The position numbers and the translations under genes were made by a program. The notes beneath the pieces were generated by a model, which made no database searches, was not told where the DNA came from, and saw nothing but the letters and a program-made list of their open reading frames with translations. Shown here in pieces: positions 1-6,608 of a stretch of 8,759 bases of DNA. Within the stretch, counting starts at the first letter, position 1; every line of letters begins with the position of its first letter. This DNA is from Acidobacteriaceae bacterium (GTDB taxonomy: Bacteria; Acidobacteriota; Terriglobia; Bryobacterales; Bryobacteraceae): the NCBI GenBank assembly GCA_019245255.1, contig JAFARV010000926.1:1-8759 (forward strand), written 5' to 3'.

Positions 1-1161
1 CAGTAAGGCGGTGAATGTACGGTTGCCGTCCTGCACCAGCGCAATCAACGCTTCGCCTGCCTGGGAAACATTCAGCAGTGTTCCATTCGCACGCACGAGC
101 GTGCCCTGGTAGCTGCTCTTCATCAATTCTCGGATGTCTAAATCCAACGGCCGGACCGGCTGGAGCTTCCCGGTTCGGCGGACCACCGCGTCCGATAGCA
201 CGATCCGGCCCGGAGTACGAGCAACGAATCCGACTACGTCAACCGCCTCACCGATCTGCAGTTCCTGCGGCGTCGCGGTTTCGACGCGAATCGGCCCGCT
301 ATCATCCTGGGCAAAGAAAAACTTTTCGGTGCTCAGATAGCTCACGGCGGTTCGGATGTGTATGCGGTGAGCGGTTGCGAAGGCGCTGGAACTCAGCTTT
401 TTGACCGGAACGGCTGGGGTTGCGAACGGATCTGCGGGCGTAGGCTCATCAAAGTGTATCGATTGCAGAGAGGACACAAAGATTTGCGTGCCAATCGGCT
501 TGTTGTTCGAATCCAGCTGGCTCCCGCACACACCGCGCAGATGAATTCTCGCGTCCGTTAGCGAGAGTGCAGTGCCTGCCGGGGCTTCGCGAATGATCAC
601 GGTAAGGGATTGGTTGCCCTCGTAGACCCGGAGCCGCAGACGGTGGTCAACGTCCTCCACGGTATGGACCACGCCTTGGGTCTCAACCAGTTGGCTTTCG
701 AAGTCGTCGCGTTTCGAATTCAAGACTTCGATAGAGGCGATCTTGGGTTCCGGTAATACGCCGGCGCCAACCACACTGACGTGCAGGCGGTTGATGAGAG
801 CGCCAGCATCGCCTGGTCCTGTGTGACCATCGAGTTCGATCAGACGGCCGTCCGGAATGGCTTGGTGCAGCGCGTGTGAATCGACAAACGTGCCGCCGGT
901 TTTATCTTGGATGAACAGTATTCCCCAGCCAGGATCGCTGTACGTAACGACTGCTCGCACGGCGACGGGAACCTTTTGGATCTCGTGTGCATTGGATACG
1001 TGGCTGATCTGACTGACCGTGGTCAGCGCCGCCGCGGAGCCCTTTTCGCTCTTGACGATGGCCGAAAATGATCCGGCGCTGGACCCAAGCAGAATAATTG
1101 CGGTAGCGCATAGTCGCCCTACGCGGCGGGTGCCGTGCCGGGTTCCGTGTTTGTGCCGCAT
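1..1161 (-). CDS. Exported tandem beta-barrel (OB-like) sensor protein, probably N-terminal part of a membrane histidine kinase; truncated by window edge
   Basis: An open frame of 387 codons runs from ATG at 1161 to the window edge with no stop, so only the N-terminal part is visible. AAGG lies 7 bases before the ATG. Residues 1-34 look like a signal peptide: a basic stretch (RHKHGTRHGTRRVGR), then a hydrophobic core (LCATAIILLG). The rest appears to be repeated beta-rich modules, about 64-133, 157-235, 265-331 and 350 onward. Modules 1 and 3 share the pattern 'hhVxY...hFhQDxxG...V' followed by 'G..V(E/D)hxG'. From memory, this resembles extracytoplasmic N-terminal regions of acidobacterial and verrucomicrobial sensor histidine kinases, where membrane and kinase domains follow. 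No kinase motif is visible here, so that assignment is inference; a secreted OB-fold protein is the alternative. The terminator upstream means it is not simply co-transcribed with hsp20. Confidence 0.75.
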   Translation of the reverse strand, partial: MRHKHGTRHGTRRVGRLCATAIILLGSSAGSFSAIVKSEKGSAAALTTVSQISHVSNAHEIQKVPVAVRAVVTYSDPGWGILFIQDKTGGTFVDSHALHQAIPDGRLIELDGHTGPGDAGALINRLHVSVVGAGVLPEPKIASIEVLNSKRDDFESQLVETQGVVHTVEDVDHRLRLRVYEGNQSLTVIIREAPAGTALSLTDARIHLRGVCGSQLDSNNKPIGTQIFVSSLQSIHFDEPTPADPFATPAVPVKKLSSSAFATAHRIHIRTAVSYLSTEKFFFAQDDSGPIRVETATPQELQIGEAVDVVGFVARTPGRIVLSDAVVRRTGKLQPVRPLDLDIRELMKSSYQGTLVRANGTLLNVSQAGEALIALVQDGNRTFTALL

Positions 1162-1225
1162 CAACTGACCTTATCGGCACGAAGCGCTCCGGCAAGACGG
1201 GCGTCGGAAAAATCCGAGCGGCCAG

Positions 1226-1266
1226 AAAAAAGAAAGCGCCAGCGACGGTGGTTTCGTCGATGGCGC
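1226..1266 (-). terminator. Rho-independent terminator after hsp20
   Basis: On the minus strand GCGCCA, one unpaired base, CGACG, a 7-base loop (AAACCAC), CGTCG, one unpaired base and TGGCGC form an 11-bp stem with a single mismatch. It is followed directly by TTTCTTTTTT. It lies 40 bases past the hsp20 stop codon and before the sensor gene that starts at 1161, so it should isolate the two same-strand genes. Confidence 0.88.
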
Positions 1267-1289
1267 CGAGATTGCGGTTGGGAAAGTTT

Positions 1290-1317
1290 TTTTACTGGCC
1301 TACTTTTACTGGCCTAC
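1290..1317 (-). repeat. 14-bp perfect tandem duplication covering the hsp20 stop codon
   Basis: On the minus strand the 14-mer GTAGGCCAGTAAAA occurs twice head to tail. The first copy encodes the last three residues (Val-Gly-Gln) and the TAA stop of hsp20. The second copy is untranslated and shifted in frame. It looks like a recent small replication-slippage duplication with no effect on the protein. Confidence 0.85.
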
Positions 1318-1749
1318 TTCGATGTTGACGGTTCGCGGCTTCGCGAGCTCTTTTTTCGGCAGACTTACGGTTAGAACGCCATTTTTATAATCAGCCTTCA
1401 CCTTCTCCGCATCGACCGTGTCCGGCAGAGTGAAGGCGCGCACGAAAGCGCCATATCCGCGCTCAATTCGATGAACCGCTTTGCCGTTCCTGTTCTCCTC
1501 AAATTTGCGCTCGCCCCGGAGCGTCAGGGTTCCGTTCTCAATCTGGATGCCGACGTTCTTAGGGTCGACTTCCGGCAGATCGGCTTTCAGAACGAGTTCG
1601 TTCTCGTTTTCAAAAATGTCGACGGCCGGCGACCACGGACGCGACGTGGGCTCGCTGAACAGACGAGAGAGGGAATCTTGAAAAACTCGCAGCCCGGCCG
1701 GGAAATCCTCGATATCGGTCCCAAAGTTGGGGTATTTGATCACTGGCAT
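1306..1749 (-). CDS. hsp20: Small heat-shock protein, Hsp20/alpha-crystallin family
   Basis: This 147-residue protein is an ATP-independent cytoplasmic holdase that binds unfolding proteins. The alpha-crystallin domain spans about residues 38-130, starting at SPAVDIFENENELVLKADLP. It contains the family signature A119-x4-G124-V-L and a GERKFEE segment near 79-85. The C-terminal tail carries an I143-x-V145 motif, the usual I-x-I/V contact for oligomer assembly. The short N-terminal arm (about 38 residues) is typical of class A bacterial sHSPs. The frame stays open far upstream to 2031, but ATG at 1749 is the start: AGGAGG lies 8 bases before it, and the upstream translation (KYQEEQN) is just the leader and ribosome binding site. 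Promoter, possible thermosensing leader and terminator are all visible, so the gene is probably transcribed alone. It is divergent from bcp. Confidence 0.95.
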   Translation of the reverse strand: MPVIKYPNFGTDIEDFPAGLRVFQDSLSRLFSEPTSRPWSPAVDIFENENELVLKADLPEVDPKNVGIQIENGTLTLRGERKFEENRNGKAVHRIERGYGAFVRAFTLPDTVDAEKVKADYKNGVLTVSLPKKELAKPRTVNIEVGQ

Positions 1750-1757
1750 ATTTTGTT

Positions 1758-1784
1758 CCTCCTGATACTTGCCACGCCAGGTGG
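1758..1784 (-). promoter_or_regulatory. Candidate SD-sequestering leader hairpin (possible RNA thermometer) of hsp20
   Basis: In the hsp20 leader, CCACCUGG (1784-1777) can pair with UCAGGAGG (1765-1758), which holds the whole Shine-Dalgarno sequence. The pairing has six Watson-Crick pairs, one internal A-A mismatch and one closing G-U, around an 11-base loop. A competing small hairpin, GCCAC/GUGGC with a 5-base loop (1785-1771), uses the same left arm and would leave the SD free. Imperfect SD pairing in a short leader of an sHSP gene is the known layout of RNA thermometers. The sequence does not match the ROSE or fourU consensus as I know them, so this is an inference. Confidence 0.45.
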
Positions 1785-1794
1785 CTACATTCAC

Positions 1795-1823
1795 AGCATA
1801 ATACATGAGCGTATCGCTGTCAA
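1795..1823 (-). promoter_or_regulatory. Sigma70-type promoter of hsp20
   Basis: On the minus strand a perfect -35 box TTGACA (1823-1818) is followed by 17 bases and a -10 box TATGCT (1800-1795). The start of transcription would fall near 1788-1790, giving a leader of about 40 bases before the ATG at 1749. No CIRCE-like inverted repeat is visible around it. Confidence 0.7.
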
Positions 1824-1859
1824 GATGATTGATGTGTAGGTACTCACTGTTCCTCGGAA

Positions 1860-1899
1860 TTCGTTCGGTAGCGACCACGCTGTACGGGTTCGTTCGGTA
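1860..1899. repeat. Pair of 11-bp direct repeats in the hsp20/bcp divergent region
   Basis: TTCGTTCGGTA occurs at 1860-1870 and again at 1889-1899, with starts 29 bases apart. The pair lies between the hsp20 promoter and the bcp start codon, where a binding site for a regulator of either gene would be expected. No bcp promoter is clear: TTGGGA at 1902-1907 and TAATCT at 1925-1930 are a weak 17-bp-spaced candidate. A regulatory role is only a guess. Confidence 0.4.
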
Positions 1900-1939
1900 A
1901 TTTGGGACTTCCCTGCCCGCACCGTAATCTGGAACGAGT

Positions 1940-2401
1940 ATGTCCAACCTCAAAGAAGGCGATCTCGCGCCGAACATCAGCCTCGAAACCGACTCCGGGG
2001 AGCCTTTCCGGCTTTCCTCGCTCCATGGCAAGAACGTGATTTTGTACTTCTATCCGAAGGCCGACACGCCGGGCTGCACCAAGGAGGCGTGTGAATTCCG
2101 AGACACTTCACCACGGCTGACGAAAGCGAATACCGTGATCGTCGGCGTCTCGCCGGATACCGCCAACGCACAGGCGAAGTTCAAGCAGAAGTTCGATTTA
2201 CCGTTTACCCTGCTGGCCGATACAGACCACAAAGCGGCCGAGGATTACGGGGTCTGGAAGGAGAAGAGCATGTACGGCAAGAAGTATATGGGGGTCGAGC
2301 GGACCACGTTCGTCATCGCGCCCAACGGCCGAGTCAAAAAGATCTTCCCGAAAGTAAAGGTGGAGGGGCATGCCGAAGCAGTTCTGGCCGCCATTGCCTG
2401 A
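1940..2401 (+). CDS. bcp: Thioredoxin-dependent thiol peroxidase (peroxiredoxin Bcp/PrxQ)
   Basis: This 153-residue cytoplasmic peroxidase reduces hydrogen peroxide and organic hydroperoxides, with thioredoxin as the usual reductant in the family. The AhpC/TSA fold is complete. The segment YPKADTPGCTKEACEFRD holds the peroxidatic Cys46 in a T-P-G-C motif. Cys51, five residues later, is in the position of the resolving cysteine of E. coli-type Bcp. Arg121 in ERTTFVI is the likely conserved active-site arginine. Length matches the family (about 150-156 residues). The start at 1940 gives the typical N-terminus (GDLAPNISLET); only a weak GGA lies 6 bases upstream. It is the first gene of a probable operon: the NUDIX gene follows after 19 bases. 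It is transcribed divergently from hsp20 across 190 bases. Confidence 0.96.
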   Translation: MSNLKEGDLAPNISLETDSGEPFRLSSLHGKNVILYFYPKADTPGCTKEACEFRDTSPRLTKANTVIVGVSPDTANAQAKFKQKFDLPFTLLADTDHKAAEDYGVWKEKSMYGKKYMGVERTTFVIAPNGRVKKIFPKVKVEGHAEAVLAAIA

Positions 2402-2420
2402 GCGCCTATCATCGAACTAG

Positions 2421-2885
2421 GTGGCCACTCAGGATAGCCGTCGTTATCCGCGCAGCCCGGTACTCGGAGTTGGTGCGCTGGTCATGGAGGCAGGGCGCAT
2501 CTTGTTGGTCGAGCGCGGTAAAGCCCCGCTAGAAGGCTACTGGTCGCTGCCGGGAGGGGCAGTCGAATCGGGCGAGCGCCTCGAGGAAGCGCTACGGCGG
2601 GAAGTCGCAGAAGAGACCGGCCTGGATGTTTCCGTAGACGTCATCGCGACGGTGTTCGAGCGAATTCTGTCTGACGAAGCGGGTGCATGCGAGTATCACT
2701 ACGTGCTGATCGATTTCTTCTGCACCGTACAGGGCGGCGAACTCCGGGCTGGAACGGATGCGCGCTCAGCCGCGTGGGTGGACCTTTCCGATCTGCGGTC
2801 GGTTCCCCTGACGGCCGGTACTTTGGAAGTGATTGAGCTTTGTTCGAAACGGCCGGGACCGCATCCGGTGGTAACCCGGCCCTGA
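2421..2885 (+). CDS. NUDIX hydrolase
   Basis: This 154-residue Mg-dependent pyrophosphohydrolase carries a perfect Nudix box at residues 46-68: G46-x5-E52-x7-R60-E61-V-x-E64-E65-x-G67-L68. It follows the usual WSLPGG lead-in, with a GVGALV strand at 16-21. The substrate cannot be read from sequence. The small size and form resemble ADP-ribose- or nucleotide-cleaning members (YjhB or MutT-like), but that is only similarity. The start is GTG at 2421, immediately after an in-frame TAG. The next ATG (2484) would remove the first beta strand, so GTG is preferred although no clear Shine-Dalgarno is present. The gene lies 19 bases after bcp and its stop is 4 bases before mutS2, so translational coupling within one operon is likely. 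Confidence 0.93.
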   Translation: MATQDSRRYPRSPVLGVGALVMEAGRILLVERGKAPLEGYWSLPGGAVESGERLEEALRREVAEETGLDVSVDVIATVFERILSDEAGACEYHYVLIDFFCTVQGGELRAGTDARSAAWVDLSDLRSVPLTAGTLEVIELCSKRPGPHPVVTRP

Positions 2886-2889
2886 ATGC

Positions 2890-5301
2890 ATGTCCTTTAG
2901 CAGCAGTGAGCTTCTCCAGTTCGGAGAACTGAAAGAACTTTTAGCCCGGTATGCGGGGAGCGACGCGGGACGGGAGCTGGTGTTTCACCTGGAGCCGCAC
3001 CGCGATCGCTTCAGCTTGGAAGCCGATCTCGCCGAGGCCGGCGAGGCAATCGCGTATCTGCGTGAGGCATCTAGCGGGCAGGAGGGTGGACGTGGTGTCG
3101 CTGTCCGGCTGCGCTTCGACCAGCTTCGCGATGTCGGCGCTTCTGTCAGAACCTTGCATGTGGAAGGCGCGTCGCTCGACGGACGCGAGATTCTGGATGT
3201 CTTCCACACTCTGGCGCTGGCGGGCGAATACCGCGGGATTCTGCTCGGGGTTGCGGAAAGATACTCGCGCTTAGCGCGCCGGGCCCAGAGTCTCGCTGAT
3301 TTGCGCGACCTTACTCGCCGGTACGAACGTGCGTTTCTGCCGGATGGGTCGCTATCGGACGAGGCAAGCGTCGCGCTTGGACGCATTCGCCGCGACATCG
3401 AGAAACAGCAGCGGAGCATTCAGGATTCGCTCGAGCGCTTCATTCGGGCGCATCGCAGCGACGGGACCATGCAGGAGGACTTCGTCACGATCCGCGAAGA
3501 CCGGTTTGTCGTCCCTATCGTCGCGGGACGGCAAGGCCGCGTGGATGGCGTCATTCATGGTTCGAGCGGTACCGGCCGCACGCTATATCTCGAGCCGCTC
3601 GAGACCATTGGTTTGAATAACCAGCTCGTGAGGTTACGGGAAGACGAGCTTCGGGAGATCGAACGAATTCTCGCGGAAATCACCGCTACGCTGCGCGAGC
3701 ATGCTCCCGAGATCTCTGCGACAGCCGACGCCTTAGCGGAATTTGACTGCCTCTTCGCGAAGGCAGGCTTTGCCCGGGATTACGACGCAATTATTCCGCG
3801 ATTCAGCAAGGAGGGACGGCGACTCGTGCTGCGCGAGGCGCGCCACCCGCTGCTCCAATCCATTCTGCGCAAGCAGCGCAAACCGATCGTACCGGTCTCC
3901 TTCGAATTGAAAGAAGAAACGCGATGTCTGCTGATCAGCGGTCCGAACACCGGCGGCAAAACGGTCACCATGAAAACCGCAGGATTGCTCGCGATTATGG
4001 CGCACGCTGCGATTCCGGTTCCCTGCGCCGAGGCTGAGTTTCCTGTCCTCGACGACGTGCTCGCCGACATCGGCGATCAGCAATCGTTAGCGGAAAGCCT
4101 CAGCAGCTTCTCGGGGCACCTGCTGCATGTAAAGCAGATGCTCGAATCCGTGACGCCGGACAGTCTGGTGCTGCTTGATGAACTCGGGCGTGCAACCGAT
4201 CCGGAGGAGGGCGGCGCGTTGGGCGTGGCGATTCTCGACGAGTTCCGGAAGTCAGGTGCGTTCTGCCTTGCCTCAACCCATTTGCTGCCGCTGAAACTTT
4301 ACGGAGCGCATACGCAGGGCGTTTTGAACGCGTCGATGGGATTTGACCAGGCGACATTGCAGCCGACCTACGAGTTGAAACTCGGTATGCCCGGGAAATC
4401 TGCAGGGCTCGACATCGCAAAGCGGCTCGAGATGCCGGAAGTCATCCTGGAGCACGCGCATGCTGTATTGCCTCGCATGCAGGCGGACTTTCAAGCGCTC
4501 CTTACGGAGTTGCACAAGCAGGTGGAAGAGCATACACGCGCTGCGAAAGAGATGGACGAGGCGGCCGCGGCATTTCAGAAGCGCCAGGGGCAACTCGAGC
4601 ACGAAACATTGCGCAAAGAACAGCAGCGCCAGCGCGAGTGGGCGCAGAAATCGGAGCTGATCGTGGCCGATTTTGAGGCACGCGCTCAGATGATCATGCA
4701 GCAGGTGGCTGAGGGGATCGAACAGCGAAAGGCGTTGGAGCAGGCGCAGCGGCTGGTATCGCGCACCAAGCGAGAATTCCGGGAAGAGGCGCAGGCAGCC
4801 ATGCCGGCGGCGGTTCCGGCGGCGAAGTCACCCCAAACGCTGCCCATCGAGGAAGGTGCACGAGTGCGGCTCAGGGACATACGCGAGGTCGCGACTGTGC
4901 GCCGCGTTCTCAAGAACGGTGCGATTGAGGTGGAAGCGGGCTTTCTGAAAATGCAGATTCCTCGCGAAGACATTCTCGAGGTCGTGGCAGAACCTGGTGG
5001 CGGGCGGGCGTTGCCGAAGAATGTTCGAGTGGAGCTCGGGCCGCGCTGGGACGTGTCCTATCGCGAACTGAACATCATCGGCCAGCGCGCGGATGAGGCG
5101 ATCGATCAGGTGGACAAGTTTCTGGACTCCGCTGCGCTTGCGTCGGTGGACCGGGTGCGGATCGTACATGGACACGGAATGGGCGTCCTGAAGAAAGCCG
5201 TGACGGAACTCCTCGGCAAGAATCCACATGTCAGCCGTTTTTATCCGGCGACGCAAGCCGAAGGAGGAACCGGCGCGACCATTGTCGAGCTTCGCCAGTA
5301 A
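2890..5301 (+). CDS. mutS2: Endonuclease MutS2 (MutS-family ATPase with C-terminal Smr domain)
   Basis: This 803-residue protein has the MutS2 layout: an N-terminal clamp/lever region (1-300), the ABC-type ATPase, a coiled-coil insertion (about 530-640) and a C-terminal Smr domain (about 715-803). There is no MutS mismatch-recognition domain. Walker A is GPNTGGKT (351-358, Lys357), Walker B LVLLDE ends at D430-E431, and STH (462-464) is the switch histidine. Known MutS2 proteins suppress recombination or split and rescue collided ribosomes. The Smr domain keeps HGHGMG (760-765), but the LDLR motif that carries nuclease function in studied members reads LNII (727-730), so nuclease activity is doubtful. 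An Ala/Pro-rich linker (MPAAVPAAKSP) precedes the KOW-like segment near 655-695. The start ATG 2890 is 4 bases after the NUDIX stop; an ATG at 2886 is in a frame that stops at once. Confidence 0.95.
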   Translation: MSFSSSELLQFGELKELLARYAGSDAGRELVFHLEPHRDRFSLEADLAEAGEAIAYLREASSGQEGGRGVAVRLRFDQLRDVGASVRTLHVEGASLDGREILDVFHTLALAGEYRGILLGVAERYSRLARRAQSLADLRDLTRRYERAFLPDGSLSDEASVALGRIRRDIEKQQRSIQDSLERFIRAHRSDGTMQEDFVTIREDRFVVPIVAGRQGRVDGVIHGSSGTGRTLYLEPLETIGLNNQLVRLREDELREIERILAEITATLREHAPEISATADALAEFDCLFAKAGFARDYDAIIPRFSKEGRRLVLREARHPLLQSILRKQRKPIVPVSFELKEETRCLLISGPNTGGKTVTMKTAGLLAIMAHAAIPVPCAEAEFPVLDDVLADIGDQQSLAESLSSFSGHLLHVKQMLESVTPDSLVLLDELGRATDPEEGGALGVAILDEFRKSGAFCLASTHLLPLKLYGAHTQGVLNASMGFDQATLQPTYELKLGMPGKSAGLDIAKRLEMPEVILEHAHAVLPRMQADFQALLTELHKQVEEHTRAAKEMDEAAAAFQKRQGQLEHETLRKEQQRQREWAQKSELIVADFEARAQMIMQQVAEGIEQRKALEQAQRLVSRTKREFREEAQAAMPAAVPAAKSPQTLPIEEGARVRLRDIREVATVRRVLKNGAIEVEAGFLKMQIPREDILEVVAEPGGGRALPKNVRVELGPRWDVSYRELNIIGQRADEAIDQVDKFLDSAALASVDRVRIVHGHGMGVLKKAVTELLGKNPHVSRFYPATQAEGGTGATIVELRQ

Positions 5302-5322
5302 CGTCGTTTGCGTGACCGGAGT

Positions 5323-6507
5323 TTAAACCACGCCACCAGGCTTCAGCACGACCTTAATGCAGCCGTCTTTCTTATCGCGAAACGTCTTGTACATCTCGGG
5401 CGCGACTTGGAGAGGAGCGCGATGAGTGATGACGAACGAAGGATCGATCTCGCCATCGACGATCTTCTGCATTAGGGTCGGGAGGTATCGTTGCACGTGG
5501 GTTTGGCCCATCTTGAAGGTCAGACCTTTGTTCATCGCTGCTCCGAACGGAATCTTGTCCACCATGGAAATGTAAACGCCGGGTACCGAAATGGTGCCGC
5601 CCTTGCGGCAGCACATGATTGCCTGGCGCAACACATGGGGCCGATCCGTTTCGAGCATAACGGCCTGTTTGGCGCGATCCAGATATGTGTCGATGCCGGT
5701 TCCGACGTGGGCTTCGGTTCCGACAGCCTCAATGCAGCGGTCGGGCCCACGTCCGTTCGTCATTTCCATCAGGCGTTCATGTACTTTCTCTTTATCGGCG
5801 TTGATGATCTCAGCTTTGCCTTTCTGCTGAGCCATCTGCAGCCGTTCGGGCACGAGGTCGATGGCGATCACTCTCCCGGCGCCAAACATCCATGCGCTTT
5901 GGATCGAGAACTGACCCACGGGACCGCATCCCCAGACCGCGACCGTGTCGCCCGGCTCGATCTCCGCATTTTCGGCCGCCATGTAACCGGTCGGGAATAT
6001 GTCGGAAAGGAAAAGGACCTTTTCATCGGGGATGCCGTCCGGTACTTTGATAGGCCCAACATTGGCTTTAGGCACGCGAAGATACTCGGCTTGACCTCCC
6101 GGGAAAGCGCCCATCAGATGCGAATAGCCGAACAGACCCGCGGGTGACTGGCCCATGGCCTTTCGCGCCATCTCGTAGTTTGGATTTGTCGTGTCGCAGA
6201 GCGAGTACAAGGTCTTCTTGCAGAAGAAGCACTCGCCGCAGGCGATCGTGAACGGCACAACAACGCGGTCACCCACTTTGAATTTCGTGACGGCACTCCC
6301 GAGTTCGACAACTTCTCCCATCGGCTCATGGCCCACGATGTCGCCCGCTTCCATGGTGGGCATGAATCCGCCGTAGAGATGGAGGTCCGAACCGCAGATA
6401 GCGGTTGACGTGATCTTGACGATGATGTCATCGGGGTTGAGAATCTGCGGATCGGGAACTGTGTCCACCCGCATATCTTCTTTGCCATGCCAGCAAACTG
6501 CCTTCAC
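5323..6507 (-). CDS. Zinc-dependent alcohol dehydrogenase, glutathione-independent formaldehyde dehydrogenase-like
   Basis: This medium-chain dehydrogenase/reductase of 394 residues is a cytoplasmic NAD(P)-dependent oxidoreductase for alcohols or aldehydes. Catalytic zinc ligands are visible as Cys38 (AICGSD) and His60-Glu61 (GHEPMGE). The structural zinc site has Cys90, Cys93, Cys96 and Cys104. The nucleotide-binding loop is GCGPVG (193-198), and Asp217 at the end of the next strand favours NAD over NADP. The long loop SPAGLFGYSHLMG (121-133) and LSDIFPTGYMAAE are typical of the formaldehyde-dehydrogenase-like subgroup, but the physiological substrate is unknown. The frame can begin at GTG 6522. 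GTG 6507 is preferred because it gives the family N-terminus (MKAVCWHGKEDMRVD) and AGGAG sits 5 bases before it; the earlier start would translate that ribosome site. It converges on mutS2 with only 21 bases between, where no terminator hairpin is visible. Confidence 0.92.
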   Translation of the reverse strand: MKAVCWHGKEDMRVDTVPDPQILNPDDIIVKITSTAICGSDLHLYGGFMPTMEAGDIVGHEPMGEVVELGSAVTKFKVGDRVVVPFTIACGECFFCKKTLYSLCDTTNPNYEMARKAMGQSPAGLFGYSHLMGAFPGGQAEYLRVPKANVGPIKVPDGIPDEKVLFLSDIFPTGYMAAENAEIEPGDTVAVWGCGPVGQFSIQSAWMFGAGRVIAIDLVPERLQMAQQKGKAEIINADKEKVHERLMEMTNGRGPDRCIEAVGTEAHVGTGIDTYLDRAKQAVMLETDRPHVLRQAIMCCRKGGTISVPGVYISMVDKIPFGAAMNKGLTFKMGQTHVQRYLPTLMQKIVDGEIDPSFVITHRAPLQVAPEMYKTFRDKKDGCIKVVLKPGGVV

Positions 6508-6608
6508 CAGGTCTCCTCTCACGGGCGCGTCTCGCTCAACACTGCCCGCCGTTAGATGCCGGTCTGTTACAACTGTTCCCTAGGTAAAACGACAGCACGC
6601 GGTATGCT

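Noticed and set aside
902..1195. 97-codon minus-strand ORF near the left end
   Set aside because: It is out of frame with the much longer open frame 1161-1, has basic, low-quality composition and no family resemblance.
1750..2031. N-terminal extension of the hsp20 reading frame to 2031
   Set aside because: It would overlap bcp antisense, translate the hsp20 promoter and its AGGAGG, and lengthen a protein that starts normally at 1749.
5302..5322. Shared terminator between the convergent mutS2 and dehydrogenase genes
   Set aside because: The 21 bases contain no inverted repeat with a T-run on either strand.
5491..6147. 218-codon plus-strand ORF
   Set aside because: It lies wholly antisense to the well-supported dehydrogenase gene and shows no recognisable motifs.
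6523..6608. Promoters for the dehydrogenase and DUF2252 genes
   Set aside because: Only weak matches were found (for example TATGCT at 6603-6608 without a -35 box), not enough to report.
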